This document shows positions 1 through 9,401 of a stretch of DNA of 64,000 nucleotides, one piece after another. The stretch covers positions 3,968,001 to 4,032,000 of the forward strand of contig OZ245855.1 in assembly GCA_965229095.1 (NCBI GenBank), read 5' to 3'. The first letter of the stretch is position 1, and each line of letters opens with the position of its first letter. The notes beneath the pieces are model-generated. The model had not been told where the DNA came from and ran no database searches. It saw nothing but the letters and a program-made list of their open reading frames with translations. Position numbers and translations under genes: made by a program. Origin of the DNA: Taibaiella sp965229095 (lineage in GTDB: Bacteria; Bacteroidota; Bacteroidia; Chitinophagales; Chitinophagaceae).

Positions 1-1
1 G

Positions 2-811
2 ATTTACTTTATCATGCTGATGATTTTTCCCAGAAAGAGTTTTGTGGCCCGCTTTGTGCTTAATGCCCTTTTTGTCATTTTTTGTATTAAGACCCTGATC
101 TATGGAGGCCGGATAGAAGTATTGGAAATTGCGTTGCTTTTCTTTTACTTTTTTTGGATCTTACAGAAGAAAATAAATAAGCCATTATTCTATTTGATGG
201 TGACTTTTGCCTTATATTTCAACAGCATATTTTCAATGGTCAGGGCCAGACCGCTTATGTTGGTGCAAGGGGATTTTGCCACAATATTTAACCCTGTCGA
301 GCTCTTCAGAGAAAATCCCCATAAATTACCTTATCTGCTTTCTAACGAGGGGGATGTATTGCAGGCCGGCGCAAGAATACTGGGATTAATTGAAGAGGGG
401 TATCTCAGTACAGAGAAACGGTTGCTGAGTTTTGGCACTTATATCTTTTCGTTTTTGCTTCCCAGTTCATTCTGGCCCGACTTTACCGACCTGTCAAAAT
501 ATAAGAAAGAGCTTTATGGCGCCGGAGGTGGGGGACTCCTTCCCGCTTTTTTCTATGCCTGGTTGGGATATGCAGGTCCCTTTATCGTGGGGGCTTTTAT
601 TGGATTTATGTTGCGGAAGCTGTATAAATCGAAGAATGTATTTTATAAAATTTACGGCACTTGCCTTCTCTTTACCATGCCCCGTTGGTATGCTTACTCT
701 CCTACTTTCCTGGTTAAATATATTTTTTACGCTGTCATCATTTACGCCTTGCTCAAGATTACTTATAATACCTTCCTCCGGAAAAAAGTTGCTTTGCTGC
801 AAACTCAGTAA
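2..811 (+). CDS. O-antigen/oligosaccharide repeat-unit polymerase (Wzy-like), 5' end outside window
   Basis: The reading frame is open from base 2 with no stop upstream, so the gene almost certainly begins before the window; the first in-frame ATG is at 14. The visible 269 codons are very hydrophobic, with several membrane segments, a polar loop around residues 80-140 and a Gly-rich stretch (AGGGGLLPAFFYAWLGY) before two last helices. This is the general look of Wzy-type polymerases, integral inner-membrane proteins that join lipid-linked sugar repeat units in the periplasm. Sequence conservation in Wzy proteins is poor, so the call rests on topology plus context: glycosyltransferases and sugar-modifying enzymes follow on the same strand. 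Another multi-membrane polysaccharide protein is possible. Confidence 0.6.
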   Translation: MYFIMLMIFPRKSFVARFVLNALFVIFCIKTLIYGGRIEVLEIALLFFYFFWILQKKINKPLFYLMVTFALYFNSIFSMVRARPLMLVQGDFATIFNPVELFRENPHKLPYLLSNEGDVLQAGARILGLIEEGYLSTEKRLLSFGTYIFSFLLPSSFWPDFTDLSKYKKELYGAGGGGLLPAFFYAWLGYAGPFIVGAFIGFMLRKLYKSKNVFYKIYGTCLLFTMPRWYAYSPTFLVKYIFYAVIIYALLKITYNTFLRKKVALLQTQ

Positions 812-1114
812 AGCCAGATCTGGCAGGAATGTAAAAATCGGCAGATGTGCTGCAAGAGCAATATTCATTTTTCATGAATAAGGTTTTTAGTCTAGCTTTG
901 CGCTGGTAAGATAATATTGGTGCAGTTTAATATAATTATGCTATTCAGGAGTAATCGTTGTCAAAAGTAACTCCCGGATAAGGAAAGATGCCCTTGGAAA
1001 TTCAGGTGACAGGCGGCATATAAAATTAGTTAAAGATAAAAGTAGCGCTGTTAAGTACCTGGTTCAGAGTTCCAAATGCTTTCAGTTACTATTTATGAAA
1101 TAAGTTTCTAAAAA
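812..1114. other. Intergenic region, 303 bp, with one promoter-like box
   Basis: No convincing gene is seen. The stretch begins with a short perfect palindrome (GCCAGATCTGGC, 813-824). At 893-900 it holds TAGCTTTG, a match to the Bacteroidota -7 element TAnnTTTG, about 215 bases ahead of the next start codon. No clear -33 TTG lies at the usual distance, so promoter function for the downstream glycosyltransferase is only suggested. Confidence 0.4.
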
Positions 1115-2014
1115 ATGTCAGGTAAACGTTCCGTATCCGCTGTAATGTTTGTTTACAACGAAGCTTTGTTCATCAGGGAGCAGCTTGATAGCGTATTGAG
1201 ACAAAGCATATTACCGGAAAAAATTATTGTGATTGACGACCAGTCAACGGATGATACCAAAGCTATCGTGCAAGAATATATCGCGAAGCATCCGGCAACG
1301 ATCGAATATTTCTATAATCCGGTGAAAGGCAAGGTGAACGCATTGGCATTGGGTTTAGGTAAGGTAAAGACCCAATATTATTTTGTATGTGCCGGTGACG
1401 ATATCCTGTCCGATTACTTTATAGAAACAAACTTATCCGTGTTGGAAGCCAATCCTTCGGATATGTTTGTGTACAACTGGTACATACCTTTCTACAAGCC
1501 TTTCACCTATATTGAACTGCCGCTGCAGCAACCTCAAATATCTAAAATTGATTTTTCAACATTGCTCACCAGCAATGTCGTTGGCGGCACCATTTTTGCC
1601 GATGCTGCAATATTGAAAGAACTGTTGCCTTTAAAGGAGAATCTGCCCTTCGAAGATTGGTATATTTCATTGAGGTTGGCTTCAAAGTATCAATATTGCC
1701 TGAGAAATAATGTTCCCACGGTACTTTACCGGAAGCATGCTGAATCCGATTCTGCAAACCTGAATTATTCGAAGGAAAAATTTGTAAAACTTTTGCAGCG
1801 GGATTTAAAGCTATTCGCCATATTGGAGCAGGATGCTTCCTTTACCGATCTTGAGCGGAAACAGATCAGGAATAAGACTATCTATCTGGAAAATATGCTC
1901 CATTACAATCCTGCAAAAGCATTGAAAGTACTTTTCAACCCGCAATTCCCGGTCAAAGAACGTCTGAAGTCTTTGATATATCCTATAGTTAAACGGGCAA
2001 AATATAGGAATTAA
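1115..2014 (+). CDS. Glycosyltransferase family 2 (GT-A fold)
   Basis: This 299-residue protein has the GT2 nucleotide-sugar domain at its N-terminus: VSAVMFVYNEALFI at 7-20, the DDQSTDD acidic motif at 41-47 and a GDD metal-binding type motif at 94-96. A later PFEDWYISLRLA segment fits the catalytic-base region of the family. No membrane segment is visible, so it should act at the cytoplasmic face of the inner membrane, adding a sugar from an NDP-sugar donor to a lipid-linked glycan. Donor and acceptor cannot be read from the sequence. It opens the downstream run of glycan genes after a 303-base gap; the ATG at 1115 agrees with the start of the conserved domain. Confidence 0.88.
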   Translation: MSGKRSVSAVMFVYNEALFIREQLDSVLRQSILPEKIIVIDDQSTDDTKAIVQEYIAKHPATIEYFYNPVKGKVNALALGLGKVKTQYYFVCAGDDILSDYFIETNLSVLEANPSDMFVYNWYIPFYKPFTYIELPLQQPQISKIDFSTLLTSNVVGGTIFADAAILKELLPLKENLPFEDWYISLRLASKYQYCLRNNVPTVLYRKHAESDSANLNYSKEKFVKLLQRDLKLFAILEQDASFTDLERKQIRNKTIYLENMLHYNPAKALKVLFNPQFPVKERLKSLIYPIVKRAKYRN

Positions 2015-2067
2015 GTACATTTGCCATAAACAACGAGTTTATCCGGGAAAATAATACAGGATACAAA

Positions 2068-2706
2068 ATGTTAGATAAATTTAAGAAAGTACTGGTGCTT
2101 GCCCCACATACCGATGATGGAGAATTTGGTTGCGGAGGAACGATAGCTAAACTTATCGAAGCTGGTTGCGAGGTGACATATGTTGCCTTTTCTGCTTGCG
2201 AACAATCTGTGTTGAAGGAATTTCCATCTGACATCCTGATCACTGAAGTAAAAGCAGCTACCAGAGTTTTGGGCATTAAACCCGAAAATCTGATCCTATT
2301 GAACTACGAAGTCCGCACATTCAACTACAGGCGGCAGGAAATACTGGAAGATATTATCCGGATGAAAAAACAGATCAATCCGGATCTTATATTTATTCCT
2401 TCCATTAATGATATACACCAGGATCACTTTACGATCGCCAACGAAGGTGTAAGAGCATTTAAAAATACAACGATTATGTGTTACGAAATGCCCTGGAACA
2501 ACTTCTCCTTCAATACCACTTGTTTTGTAGAGCTAGGTGATCATCTGATAGGCAAAAAGGTGCAAGCATTGGCGGAATACAAATCTCAGGCGCATCGTCC
2601 TTATGCCAACGAAGAGTTTATAAAATCGCTGGGAAGGGTACGCGGAGTGCAGGTAGGCGTTCAGTATGCCGAAGTTTTCGAAGTTATTCGCTGGATTATT
2701 AAATAA
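2068..2706 (+). CDS. PIG-L/LmbE family N-deacetylase
   Basis: This 212-residue protein carries the zinc-site signature of the PIG-L family near its N-terminus (VLAPHTDDGEFGCGG, about residues 10-24, in place of the usual AHPDDE) and the second ligand region (INDIHQDHFTIANEG) past mid-protein. Known members remove the N-acetyl group from GlcNAc-containing lipids or small glycoconjugates. No signal peptide is visible, which suggests cytoplasmic action on a nucleotide-sugar or lipid-linked sugar. The gene is followed after only 15 bases by an LpxD-like N-acyltransferase. That pairing suggests a deacetylate-then-reacylate step on an amino sugar of the surface glycan, analogous to LpxC/LpxD; this is inference from context. 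Confidence 0.85.
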   Translation: MLDKFKKVLVLAPHTDDGEFGCGGTIAKLIEAGCEVTYVAFSACEQSVLKEFPSDILITEVKAATRVLGIKPENLILLNYEVRTFNYRRQEILEDIIRMKKQINPDLIFIPSINDIHQDHFTIANEGVRAFKNTTIMCYEMPWNNFSFNTTCFVELGDHLIGKKVQALAEYKSQAHRPYANEEFIKSLGRVRGVQVGVQYAEVFEVIRWIIK

Positions 2707-2721
2707 CATTTCATACTTATT

Positions 2722-3612
2722 ATGCCCCGTATATCAGAAATATTAAAGGAACTTAATGTCTGGTCTTTTACCGGAAATGAACAGCTTGAAGTACTTTTTC
2801 CCATTACTTTGGATATTGATAACACCGACCCGGGTGCTTTGATGTGGGTGAATGACAAGAACGCACCGCTGCTTGATTCGTTAAAAGCCGGTACTGTCCT
2901 TTGTTCTAATAAAATAGCGATTGAAGGTAAGGACAATGTTAACCTCATCAGAGTAGACAATCCAAGAAACGCTTTTAGGATTGTCCTGGAACGTTTTTTT
3001 AGCCCCGAAAAGATTAAGTCTATTGCGAAATCTGCAAGCATACACGAAAGTGTACAAGTAGGAGCGCATGCCTTTATAGGAGAAAATGTGGTAATAGAAG
3101 AGGGATGTATTATTGGTGACGAAGTCGAAATAAATCATAATACAGTTATCTATGCAAAAACAATTATTGGTAACAAAGTAAAGATCGGAGCCAACAACAG
3201 TATTGGCGGGGTTGGTTTCGGATATGAGAAAGACCAGGATGATACTTATGTGCTCATTCCTCACTTAGGAAATGTAGTAATTGAAGATAATGTCCATGTC
3301 GGGAATAATACAACCATTGACAGAGCAGTACTTGGAAGCACAATAATAAAAGAGAACGCCAAAATAGATAATCTGGTACACATTGCTCATGGGGTGATTA
3401 TCGGCCGTAATTCCCTCATCATAGCCAACGCCATGATCGCCGGGAGCTGTGTTATAGGTGAGAATGTTTGGGTAGCGCCCTCTTCATCTATACTGAATAA
3501 AGCAAATGTAGCCGATAACGCAACGATTGGAATGGGTGCCGTCGTTCTGAAGCCGGTAAATAAAGGAGAAGTAGTTGTTGGCAATCCGGCAAAGCCCCTT
3601 GTGAAGAAGTAA
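2722..3612 (+). CDS. LpxD-like left-handed beta-helix N-acyltransferase
   Basis: This 296-residue protein has the LpxD layout: an N-terminal domain of about 95 residues and then a long run of hexapeptide repeats forming a left-handed beta-helix (from SASIHESVQVG onward). The conserved block around NLVHIAHGVIIG contains the histidine expected to be the catalytic base in LpxD-type enzymes. LpxD itself transfers a hydroxyacyl chain from acyl-ACP to the free amine of UDP-3-O-acyl-glucosamine. Another LpxD-like gene lies at 11177-12121, and this copy sits inside a polysaccharide locus directly after a PIG-L deacetylase. I therefore think it N-acylates a glycan precursor rather than lipid A. Acyl donor (acyl-ACP, acyl-CoA or acetyl-CoA) is unknown. 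Confidence 0.8.
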   Translation: MPRISEILKELNVWSFTGNEQLEVLFPITLDIDNTDPGALMWVNDKNAPLLDSLKAGTVLCSNKIAIEGKDNVNLIRVDNPRNAFRIVLERFFSPEKIKSIAKSASIHESVQVGAHAFIGENVVIEEGCIIGDEVEINHNTVIYAKTIIGNKVKIGANNSIGGVGFGYEKDQDDTYVLIPHLGNVVIEDNVHVGNNTTIDRAVLGSTIIKENAKIDNLVHIAHGVIIGRNSLIIANAMIAGSCVIGENVWVAPSSSILNKANVADNATIGMGAVVLKPVNKGEVVVGNPAKPLVKK

Positions 3613-3792
3613 TCGATTTTATCAGCGTGCCAGCCTAAGATCCAGGATAGATTATTATAAAGTTTCTGGAAAATACCTGGTTTGGAAAAGAAAAAGAGTA
3701 CAATTTTTATTTTAAACCGGGTGCCATAGCTCATTCTCTTCAATAGCGGAATGCTTTGTTCATGGTTCACTGTGAATTCTCACAATATAATA

Positions 3793-4923
3793 ATGAGCCA
3801 GCCTAATATCATCATCAATACAGCTAATCTAAAAAAGGGAGGAGCGCTCCAGGTAGCTCTTTCTTTTATTAAAGAAGCAACCAGGCAGTCTGAGGTAACC
3901 TTCCACATCTTTCTGGGTAAAGCTTCGATGCCGCTCGTTACGGAAGAAATGCGGCAAAATGCTCATTTCATATTTTATGAAATAGATATAGTACCTACAG
4001 ACTCTCTGCGCAGCCTGAGGGCGTTCAGGAAGCGGCTGGATCAGTTGGAACAAAATATTGGTCCCAAAGCCGTCATTACCATATTCGGACCTTGCTATTG
4101 GAAGCCTTCGAGCCCACATATTATGGGATTTGCCAATGGTTATTTATTATATGAAGATTCTCCTTTCTTTGAATCCTGGAAAGGAAATAATTCCTTTATC
4201 TACAAATTGAAGAAAAAGTATCACCGCTATTTATTAAGAAGAGAAGCGGATAGTTACTGGATTGAAACAGAGGACGCAAAGCAAAGACTGGCAAAATTTA
4301 TAGGAAAACCGTTATCATCTATTACCGTTGCCTCTAATAATTGCAGCGGGTATTTCTACGAAAATAGTTATGATGAATTTAAGGGTCTTCCGGAAAAAAA
4401 GAAATTTAGATTTATTTATATAGCGGCCTATTATCCGCACAAGAATCTTGAAATTATTCCGAAAGTACTGAAACAGCTGGAAGCGCTGCATATCGAAGCT
4501 GAATTTGTCATTACCATAGCCGATGAAGATTACAAACAACATCAGGCATTACACCATCCTGATATCATCAACATAGGTCCTGTGCATCCCCGGTACTGTC
4601 CTTCTATTTACGCCGCTGCAGATGCGGTATTTATGCCGTCGATGCTGGAAACATTTTCGGCTGTTTATCCTGAGGCCATGTACATGAAGAAGCCAATTGT
4701 GACTTCCGATCTTTCCTTTGCAAAAGACATTTGCGGGGATGCGGCACTCTATTATCATTACGACTCGCCGGCCGAAGCAGCCGACAAAATTGGCACGCTT
4801 ATTGGTAATCCCTCCCTTAAGGAGCAATTAATCCGCAACGGATTAAAAAGATTAAGTAATTTTGACACCCCTAATCAACGGTTTGCCAAAGTGCTGCAAG
4901 CAGCATTGCGCCTTGATAGATAA
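3793..4923 (+). CDS. Glycosyltransferase family 4 (GT-B fold)
   Basis: The protein (376 residues from the ATG at 3793) begins PNIIINTANLKKGGALQVAL, the usual GT4 opening. It has the C-terminal donor-binding half with YPHKNLEIIPKVL and the EX7E motif in ETFSAVYPEAM. An earlier in-frame ATG at 3751 would add 14 residues of unrelated sequence, so 3793 is preferred. Family members are cytoplasmic retaining transferases using NDP-sugars to extend lipid-linked oligosaccharides. The gene lies between the acyltransferase and the carbamoyltransferase and is read in the same direction, so it is likely part of the same glycan-building unit. Exact linkage cannot be inferred. Confidence 0.88.
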   Translation: MSQPNIIINTANLKKGGALQVALSFIKEATRQSEVTFHIFLGKASMPLVTEEMRQNAHFIFYEIDIVPTDSLRSLRAFRKRLDQLEQNIGPKAVITIFGPCYWKPSSPHIMGFANGYLLYEDSPFFESWKGNNSFIYKLKKKYHRYLLRREADSYWIETEDAKQRLAKFIGKPLSSITVASNNCSGYFYENSYDEFKGLPEKKKFRFIYIAAYYPHKNLEIIPKVLKQLEALHIEAEFVITIADEDYKQHQALHHPDIINIGPVHPRYCPSIYAAADAVFMPSMLETFSAVYPEAMYMKKPIVTSDLSFAKDICGDAALYYHYDSPAEAADKIGTLIGNPSLKEQLIRNGLKRLSNFDTPNQRFAKVLQAALRLDR

Positions 4924-4952
4924 TATTGTGAAATATATAAACATAATAATTA

Positions 4953-6683
4953 ATGTACATTCTCGGTATAAATGCCTACCACGCCGATTCTTCCGCAGCA
5001 ATTTTTAAAAACGGCGTAATGATCGCGGCCATCGAAGAGGAAAGATTCAGAAGAATTAAGCACTGGGCCGGATTCCCCTCACTTGCTGTAGCATTTTGTC
5101 TGAAAGAAGCCGGAATTACATTAAAAGAGCTGGACCATATTGCGATCGGCCGTGATCCTAAAGCTAAATTCTGGGCTAAAAGGGCCTATTTGCTGACCCA
5201 CCTTACCGATATAAAAGGGGTAATGCAAAGAAGGAAAAACAAGCAGGACATCGTATCGCTTGAAGATGAGCTTTACAAAGTTGATAGCTCTATTTCCAAA
5301 GCAGAGATAGCCGCTAAAATTCATTACGTCGAACACCACAGGGCGCACCTTGCGTCTGCGTTTTTTGCTTCGCCTTACCAGAAGTCGGCCCTGCTCTCTA
5401 TCGATGGCTCGGGTGATTTCTCCACTACGATGATCGGAATAGGGGAGGGTAACCAGATCGAAGTGCTGGAATCTGTTAATTTCCCCCACTCCGTAGGCCT
5501 TTTTTATACTGCATTTACACAATGGCTCGGTTTCCCGCATTATGGTGACGAATATAAAGTGATGGGTCTGGCTCCTTATGGACAACCTATCTATGTAGAG
5601 AAAGTACAACAGGTATTTAAAAAGCAAAATGGGCTATTTGAGCTTAATCTTAAATACTTAAGACCCGACCTATTGGGGATTGCGGAATACGCCGATCATA
5701 TTCCTGATATTAAAACTATCTTTTCGCAGTATTTCGAAGAGCAGTTTGGCCCGGCCAGGAAAAAAGATGAGGAACTGACACAGTTTCATAAAGATATGGC
5801 AACTTCGGTACAGCGTGCTACTGAAGACCTTATTTACTATGTGCTTACCCACCTGAACCGACGTACCGGGCTCGATAAGGTATGCATTGCTGGCGGCGTG
5901 GCGCAAAATTCGGTAGCCAATGGTAAAATAACTTCCAATACTCCTTTTAAAGAAGTATATATACCATCGGCCGGACACGATGCTGGTATCTCTATGGGGG
6001 CGGCTTTATATGTGTACAATCATGTATTGAAACAACCCAGGGCGGAAGCGATATGGTCGGCATATACAGGAAGCCGCTTTACCAATGATGAGATTGAAGC
6101 GTACCTGAAAAGCAGGAACATTACCTATAAGAGGTATAGCGACGAAGAGCTTTATGATGTAGTGACAGATTGTCTTATCAATTCTGGCGTAGTAGGCTGG
6201 TTCCAGGGCAGGGCAGAATTCGGACCCCGGGCCCTCGGCGGCAGGTCCATTCTTGCCGATCCGAGAAGGAACGATGCGAAGGAATTGTTGAATTCAAAGA
6301 TCAAACGCAGGGAAAGTTTCAGGCCGTTTGCGCCATCCATACTGGAAGATTATGTAGGAGCCTACTTCGAGATAAACGATAAAGTGCCTTTCATGGAAAA
6401 GGTGTTCCCTATAAAAAAAGATAAGTACGATGTTATTCCTGCTGTAACTCACGTGGATGGTACAGGAAGGCTGCAGAGCGTGTTGAAAGATGTGTCACCC
6501 AGGTATTACAACCTTATCGATACTTTTCGGAAAAAGACAAACGTACCCATATTGCTTAATACCTCCTTTAACGAGAATGAGCCTATCGTTAACTCGCCGG
6601 AGCATGCCCTGGAATGTTATCTGCGCACAAAAATGGACATGTTGGTAATGGAAAATATTGTTGTAGACAGGCGGGGAGAATAA
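4953..6683 (+). CDS. Carbamoyltransferase, NodU/CmcH family
   Basis: This 576-residue protein matches the full two-domain carbamoyltransferase architecture. The N-terminal Kae1-like domain opens MYILGINAYHADSSAAI and continues with HHRAHLASAFFASPY, LSIDGSGDFS and CIAGGVAQNSVANGKI. The C-terminal CmcH domain contains WFQGRAEFGPRALGGRSI. NodU-type enzymes use carbamoyl phosphate and ATP to place a carbamoyl group on a hydroxyl, for example of a sugar in Nod factors or antibiotics. In this glycan locus the expected substrate is a surface-polysaccharide sugar. Length and all major motifs are intact. The gene follows the GT4 gene after 29 bases. Confidence 0.92.
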   Translation: MYILGINAYHADSSAAIFKNGVMIAAIEEERFRRIKHWAGFPSLAVAFCLKEAGITLKELDHIAIGRDPKAKFWAKRAYLLTHLTDIKGVMQRRKNKQDIVSLEDELYKVDSSISKAEIAAKIHYVEHHRAHLASAFFASPYQKSALLSIDGSGDFSTTMIGIGEGNQIEVLESVNFPHSVGLFYTAFTQWLGFPHYGDEYKVMGLAPYGQPIYVEKVQQVFKKQNGLFELNLKYLRPDLLGIAEYADHIPDIKTIFSQYFEEQFGPARKKDEELTQFHKDMATSVQRATEDLIYYVLTHLNRRTGLDKVCIAGGVAQNSVANGKITSNTPFKEVYIPSAGHDAGISMGAALYVYNHVLKQPRAEAIWSAYTGSRFTNDEIEAYLKSRNITYKRYSDEELYDVVTDCLINSGVVGWFQGRAEFGPRALGGRSILADPRRNDAKELLNSKIKRRESFRPFAPSILEDYVGAYFEINDKVPFMEKVFPIKKDKYDVIPAVTHVDGTGRLQSVLKDVSPRYYNLIDTFRKKTNVPILLNTSFNENEPIVNSPEHALECYLRTKMDMLVMENIVVDRRGE

Positions 6684-6740
6684 AAGTGGATGTTATTGTT
6701 TACATTACGCATTCACCCTGTGCAACATTTCAAAGCAAGT

Positions 6741-7496
6741 ATGAAGGTATCCATCATCACAGTAGTCTACAACAACGAAAGAACAATAGCAGACGCAATC
6801 GAATCGGTGTTGGCGCAAACTTATCCCGATATCGAACATATCATTGTTGACGGAAAATCAAAAGACAATACCCTTGCCGTAATCAATCGCTACCAGGATA
6901 AGCTGGGTAAGATTATCTCTGAAAAGGACAAAGGGCTTTATGATGCCATGAACAAAGGCATTAAAGCGGCTACAGGAGATATTGTCGGCATCCTCAACTC
7001 TGACGATTTTCTCTACGATAATGATGTCATCGCCAATATAGTGGCCTCCTTTGATGCCGGTACAGATGCTACGGTAGCCAATGTCGTCTTCGTAGATCAG
7101 GAAGAGCTGAAGATCAGGAGGTTCTATTCGGCAAAGCGTTGGAAGCCTTCAAAATTTGCCTGGGGACAAGCGCCTCCCCATCCATCCTTCTTTGCCAGGC
7201 GTAAGTTATTCGAACAATACGGCTACTATGAAACAGATTATGAAATAGCCGCCGACTTCGAGCTCATGGTAAGATTTTTGCTCTTGCACAAAGTCAACTG
7301 GAAATACCTACCCCTCATCACTACCAAAATGAGGCTTGGCGGCAAAAGTACCAAGAACTTTAAAAGCCTTGTGATTAATAACCGGGAAAAGCTCCGGGCC
7401 TGCAAAGCCAATAAGGTATCTTCTAACTACCTGATGCAGTTTGCCAAATACTTATCCAAGCCAATAGAGTTACTATTCCCTAATAGAAAACCTTAG
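6741..7496 (+). CDS. Glycosyltransferase family 2
   Basis: From the ATG at 6741 the 251-residue product starts exactly at the GT2 domain (MKVSIITVVYNNERTIADAI). An upstream ATG at 6690 would add 17 unconserved residues. The acidic motif DGKSKDNT, the LNSDD metal-binding motif and PPHPSFFARR followed by AADFELMVRFL are typical of the WcaA/colanic-acid group of GT2 enzymes. It is predicted to be cytoplasmic and to add one sugar to the repeat unit. It follows the carbamoyltransferase by 57 bases and precedes the sugar-nucleotide reductase by 9, consistent with one transcription unit. Confidence 0.88.
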   Translation: MKVSIITVVYNNERTIADAIESVLAQTYPDIEHIIVDGKSKDNTLAVINRYQDKLGKIISEKDKGLYDAMNKGIKAATGDIVGILNSDDFLYDNDVIANIVASFDAGTDATVANVVFVDQEELKIRRFYSAKRWKPSKFAWGQAPPHPSFFARRKLFEQYGYYETDYEIAADFELMVRFLLLHKVNWKYLPLITTKMRLGGKSTKNFKSLVINNREKLRACKANKVSSNYLMQFAKYLSKPIELLFPNRKP

Positions 7497-7505
7497 CCTC
7501 ATTAT

Positions 7506-8414
7506 ATGCACGCCATTGTAACCGGGTATTCAGGCTTTGTAGGCAATCACCTTGTACCCTTCCTGGAGCAGAAGGAGATTCGAATTACGCCCCTGAACCT
7601 GCGTAATGCCGCTATCGCGGGCTTCCCGACCGATGTGGATGCCATAATCCATCTTGCAGGCAAAGCCCATGATCATAAAGGCACGGCAGAACCCGAAGAA
7701 TACTTTAAAGTAAATACGGAGCTGACGAAAATTGTCTTTGAACAATTTCTGCAAAGCAGCGCGAAAACATTTATCCACTTCAGTACTGTTGCTGCCGTAA
7801 CCGACGAATATGTTGATGATATCTTAACGGAAGATGCAGTGCCGCACCCTGGGTCGCCTTACGGACAGTCCAAGCTGCAGGCGGAGCTGTTCCTGCTGCA
7901 GGCCACTATACCTGCCGGCAAAAAGGTCTTCATTATCCGCCCTGCCATGATCCACGGCCCGGGCGATAAAGGCAACCTGACCCTTTTATTCAACATCGTT
8001 TCCAAAGGAATTCCATATCCCCTCGCCGCTTATAAAAACGAACGATCATTTTTAAGCATCGACAACCTGAACTATGCTGTAGAAAGGCTTTTGACGCTTG
8101 CAGATACTATCGCCCCGGGGATTTACAACCTGGTAGACGATACGCCGGTCGCTACTACCGAAGTGGTGAGGTGGATAGCGGAAGCTACCGGTAAGAAAGG
8201 GAAACTGTGGGCACTGCCCAAGCCCCTTGCCCGGTGCATGGCCCGCATAGGGGATATTATCCCATTACCCATTAACAGCAAACGGTTGGCAAAGCTCACG
8301 GGTAACTATATCGTAGCCAACGATAAGATTAAAAAGGCCCTGGGGATTACGACACTACCTGTCACCGCAAAAGAGGGCCTGATAAAGACCATAAAGAGCT
8401 TCGTATCCAAATAG
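7506..8414 (+). CDS. NAD-dependent epimerase/dehydratase (extended SDR), sugar-nucleotide modifying
   Basis: This 302-residue extended short-chain dehydrogenase has the Rossmann motif TGYSGFVG at about residues 7-14, the serine-containing FSTVAAV strand and the catalytic YGQSK (YxxxK). SDRs next to WbpL/WecA-type transferases usually reduce or epimerise UDP-4-keto-amino sugars to make the first sugar of the repeat unit (WbpV/WbpK or Fnl-type reactions). The gene is immediately followed, after 18 bases, by such a transferase, so I infer it supplies its sugar substrate. The precise product (for example QuiNAc, FucNAc or GlcNAc epimers) cannot be read here. Confidence 0.85.
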   Translation: MHAIVTGYSGFVGNHLVPFLEQKEIRITPLNLRNAAIAGFPTDVDAIIHLAGKAHDHKGTAEPEEYFKVNTELTKIVFEQFLQSSAKTFIHFSTVAAVTDEYVDDILTEDAVPHPGSPYGQSKLQAELFLLQATIPAGKKVFIIRPAMIHGPGDKGNLTLLFNIVSKGIPYPLAAYKNERSFLSIDNLNYAVERLLTLADTIAPGIYNLVDDTPVATTEVVRWIAEATGKKGKLWALPKPLARCMARIGDIIPLPINSKRLAKLTGNYIVANDKIKKALGITTLPVTAKEGLIKTIKSFVSK

Positions 8415-8432
8415 TAGTGTTATTTTCGCAAC

Positions 8433-9401
8433 ATGATTTACCTGCTTATAGTTGTATTGTTATTTGCCATCCTTTTGGTTTATTTCCGGATAGCCGATAA
8501 ATACAATATCATTGACAAGCCCAACCAGCGGAGCTCCCACTCCGTTATTACCATACGCGGTGGCGGGATTGTGTTCCCCAAAGCCATGGTCCTTTTTTTC
8601 CTGTTTTTCGGGATGCTGCTGCCCGACTGGCAGCAATACCTGTTGCTGTTATTGGGGATGACGGCGATAAGCCTGGTCAGCTTCTGGGACGATGTAAGCA
8701 GCCTTTCCAATAAAGTGCGCATCCTGGTGCACCTGCTATCGGTAACCATCCTCTTGTATGCCGTACAGGCTTTTCGCTTACCGTTTTGGGCGGTCATTAT
8801 TGCTTATGTGATGATCATCGGTACTATCAATGCGTATAACTTCATGGATGGCATTAACGGGATTACCGGCGTATACAGCCTGATTATTTTGCTTTCCTGC
8901 CTGTATTTTAATGAAGAGATACGACCGGTTATCGATAGTGCTTACATTATTGTACCGGTAATAGCCTGCCTGGTGTTCCTGTTTTTCAACTTCAGGAAGA
9001 GAGCCAAATGTTTTGCCGGCGATGTAGGCAGCGTAAGCATAGGCTTCTGGATCATTTCGCTGCTGTTGATGATGATCCTGGCTACAGGTGACCCTAAGTA
9101 CATTTTCTTCCTGGCCGTTTATGGGGTTGATGCTTGTCTTACTATTGCGCACCGCATCCTTTTAAAGCAGAACATTTTTGAAGCCCACCGCCTGCACTTT
9201 TACCAGATCCTGGCCAACCAAAGAAAGGTGCCTCATTTATGGGTTGCTGTTTGTTACGGGTTGATCCAACTGGCAGTGAATGCCGTTATCCTGTTTACTT
9301 CCTTCAACTTCTTTATTACAGGCTTAATCGTATGTCTGCCCCTGGCATTGATCTATGTGCTGCTGAAGCCGAGATTGATGCATGTGAAAACCACACTATG
9401 A
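8433..9401 (+). CDS. Polyprenyl-phosphate sugar-1-phosphate transferase (WecA/WbpL/MraY family, GT4-type)
   Basis: This 322-residue polytopic protein shows the PNPT superfamily signatures: the substrate-binding acidic pair in SFWDDVSSLSNKVR (Asp86-Asp87) and NAYNFMDGINGITG at 133-146. About ten membrane helices are spread along its length. The family transfers a sugar phosphate from UDP-sugar to undecaprenyl phosphate at the inner membrane, starting repeat-unit synthesis. With the neighbouring SDR it forms the typical initiation pair of Bacteroidota and Pseudomonas O-antigen loci. Its stop codon overlaps the next start in an ATGA arrangement (9398-9401), indicating translational coupling. Confidence 0.9.
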   Translation: MIYLLIVVLLFAILLVYFRIADKYNIIDKPNQRSSHSVITIRGGGIVFPKAMVLFFLFFGMLLPDWQQYLLLLLGMTAISLVSFWDDVSSLSNKVRILVHLLSVTILLYAVQAFRLPFWAVIIAYVMIIGTINAYNFMDGINGITGVYSLIILLSCLYFNEEIRPVIDSAYIIVPVIACLVFLFFNFRKRAKCFAGDVGSVSIGFWIISLLLMMILATGDPKYIFFLAVYGVDACLTIAHRILLKQNIFEAHRLHFYQILANQRKVPHLWVAVCYGLIQLAVNAVILFTSFNFFITGLIVCLPLALIYVLLKPRLMHVKTTL

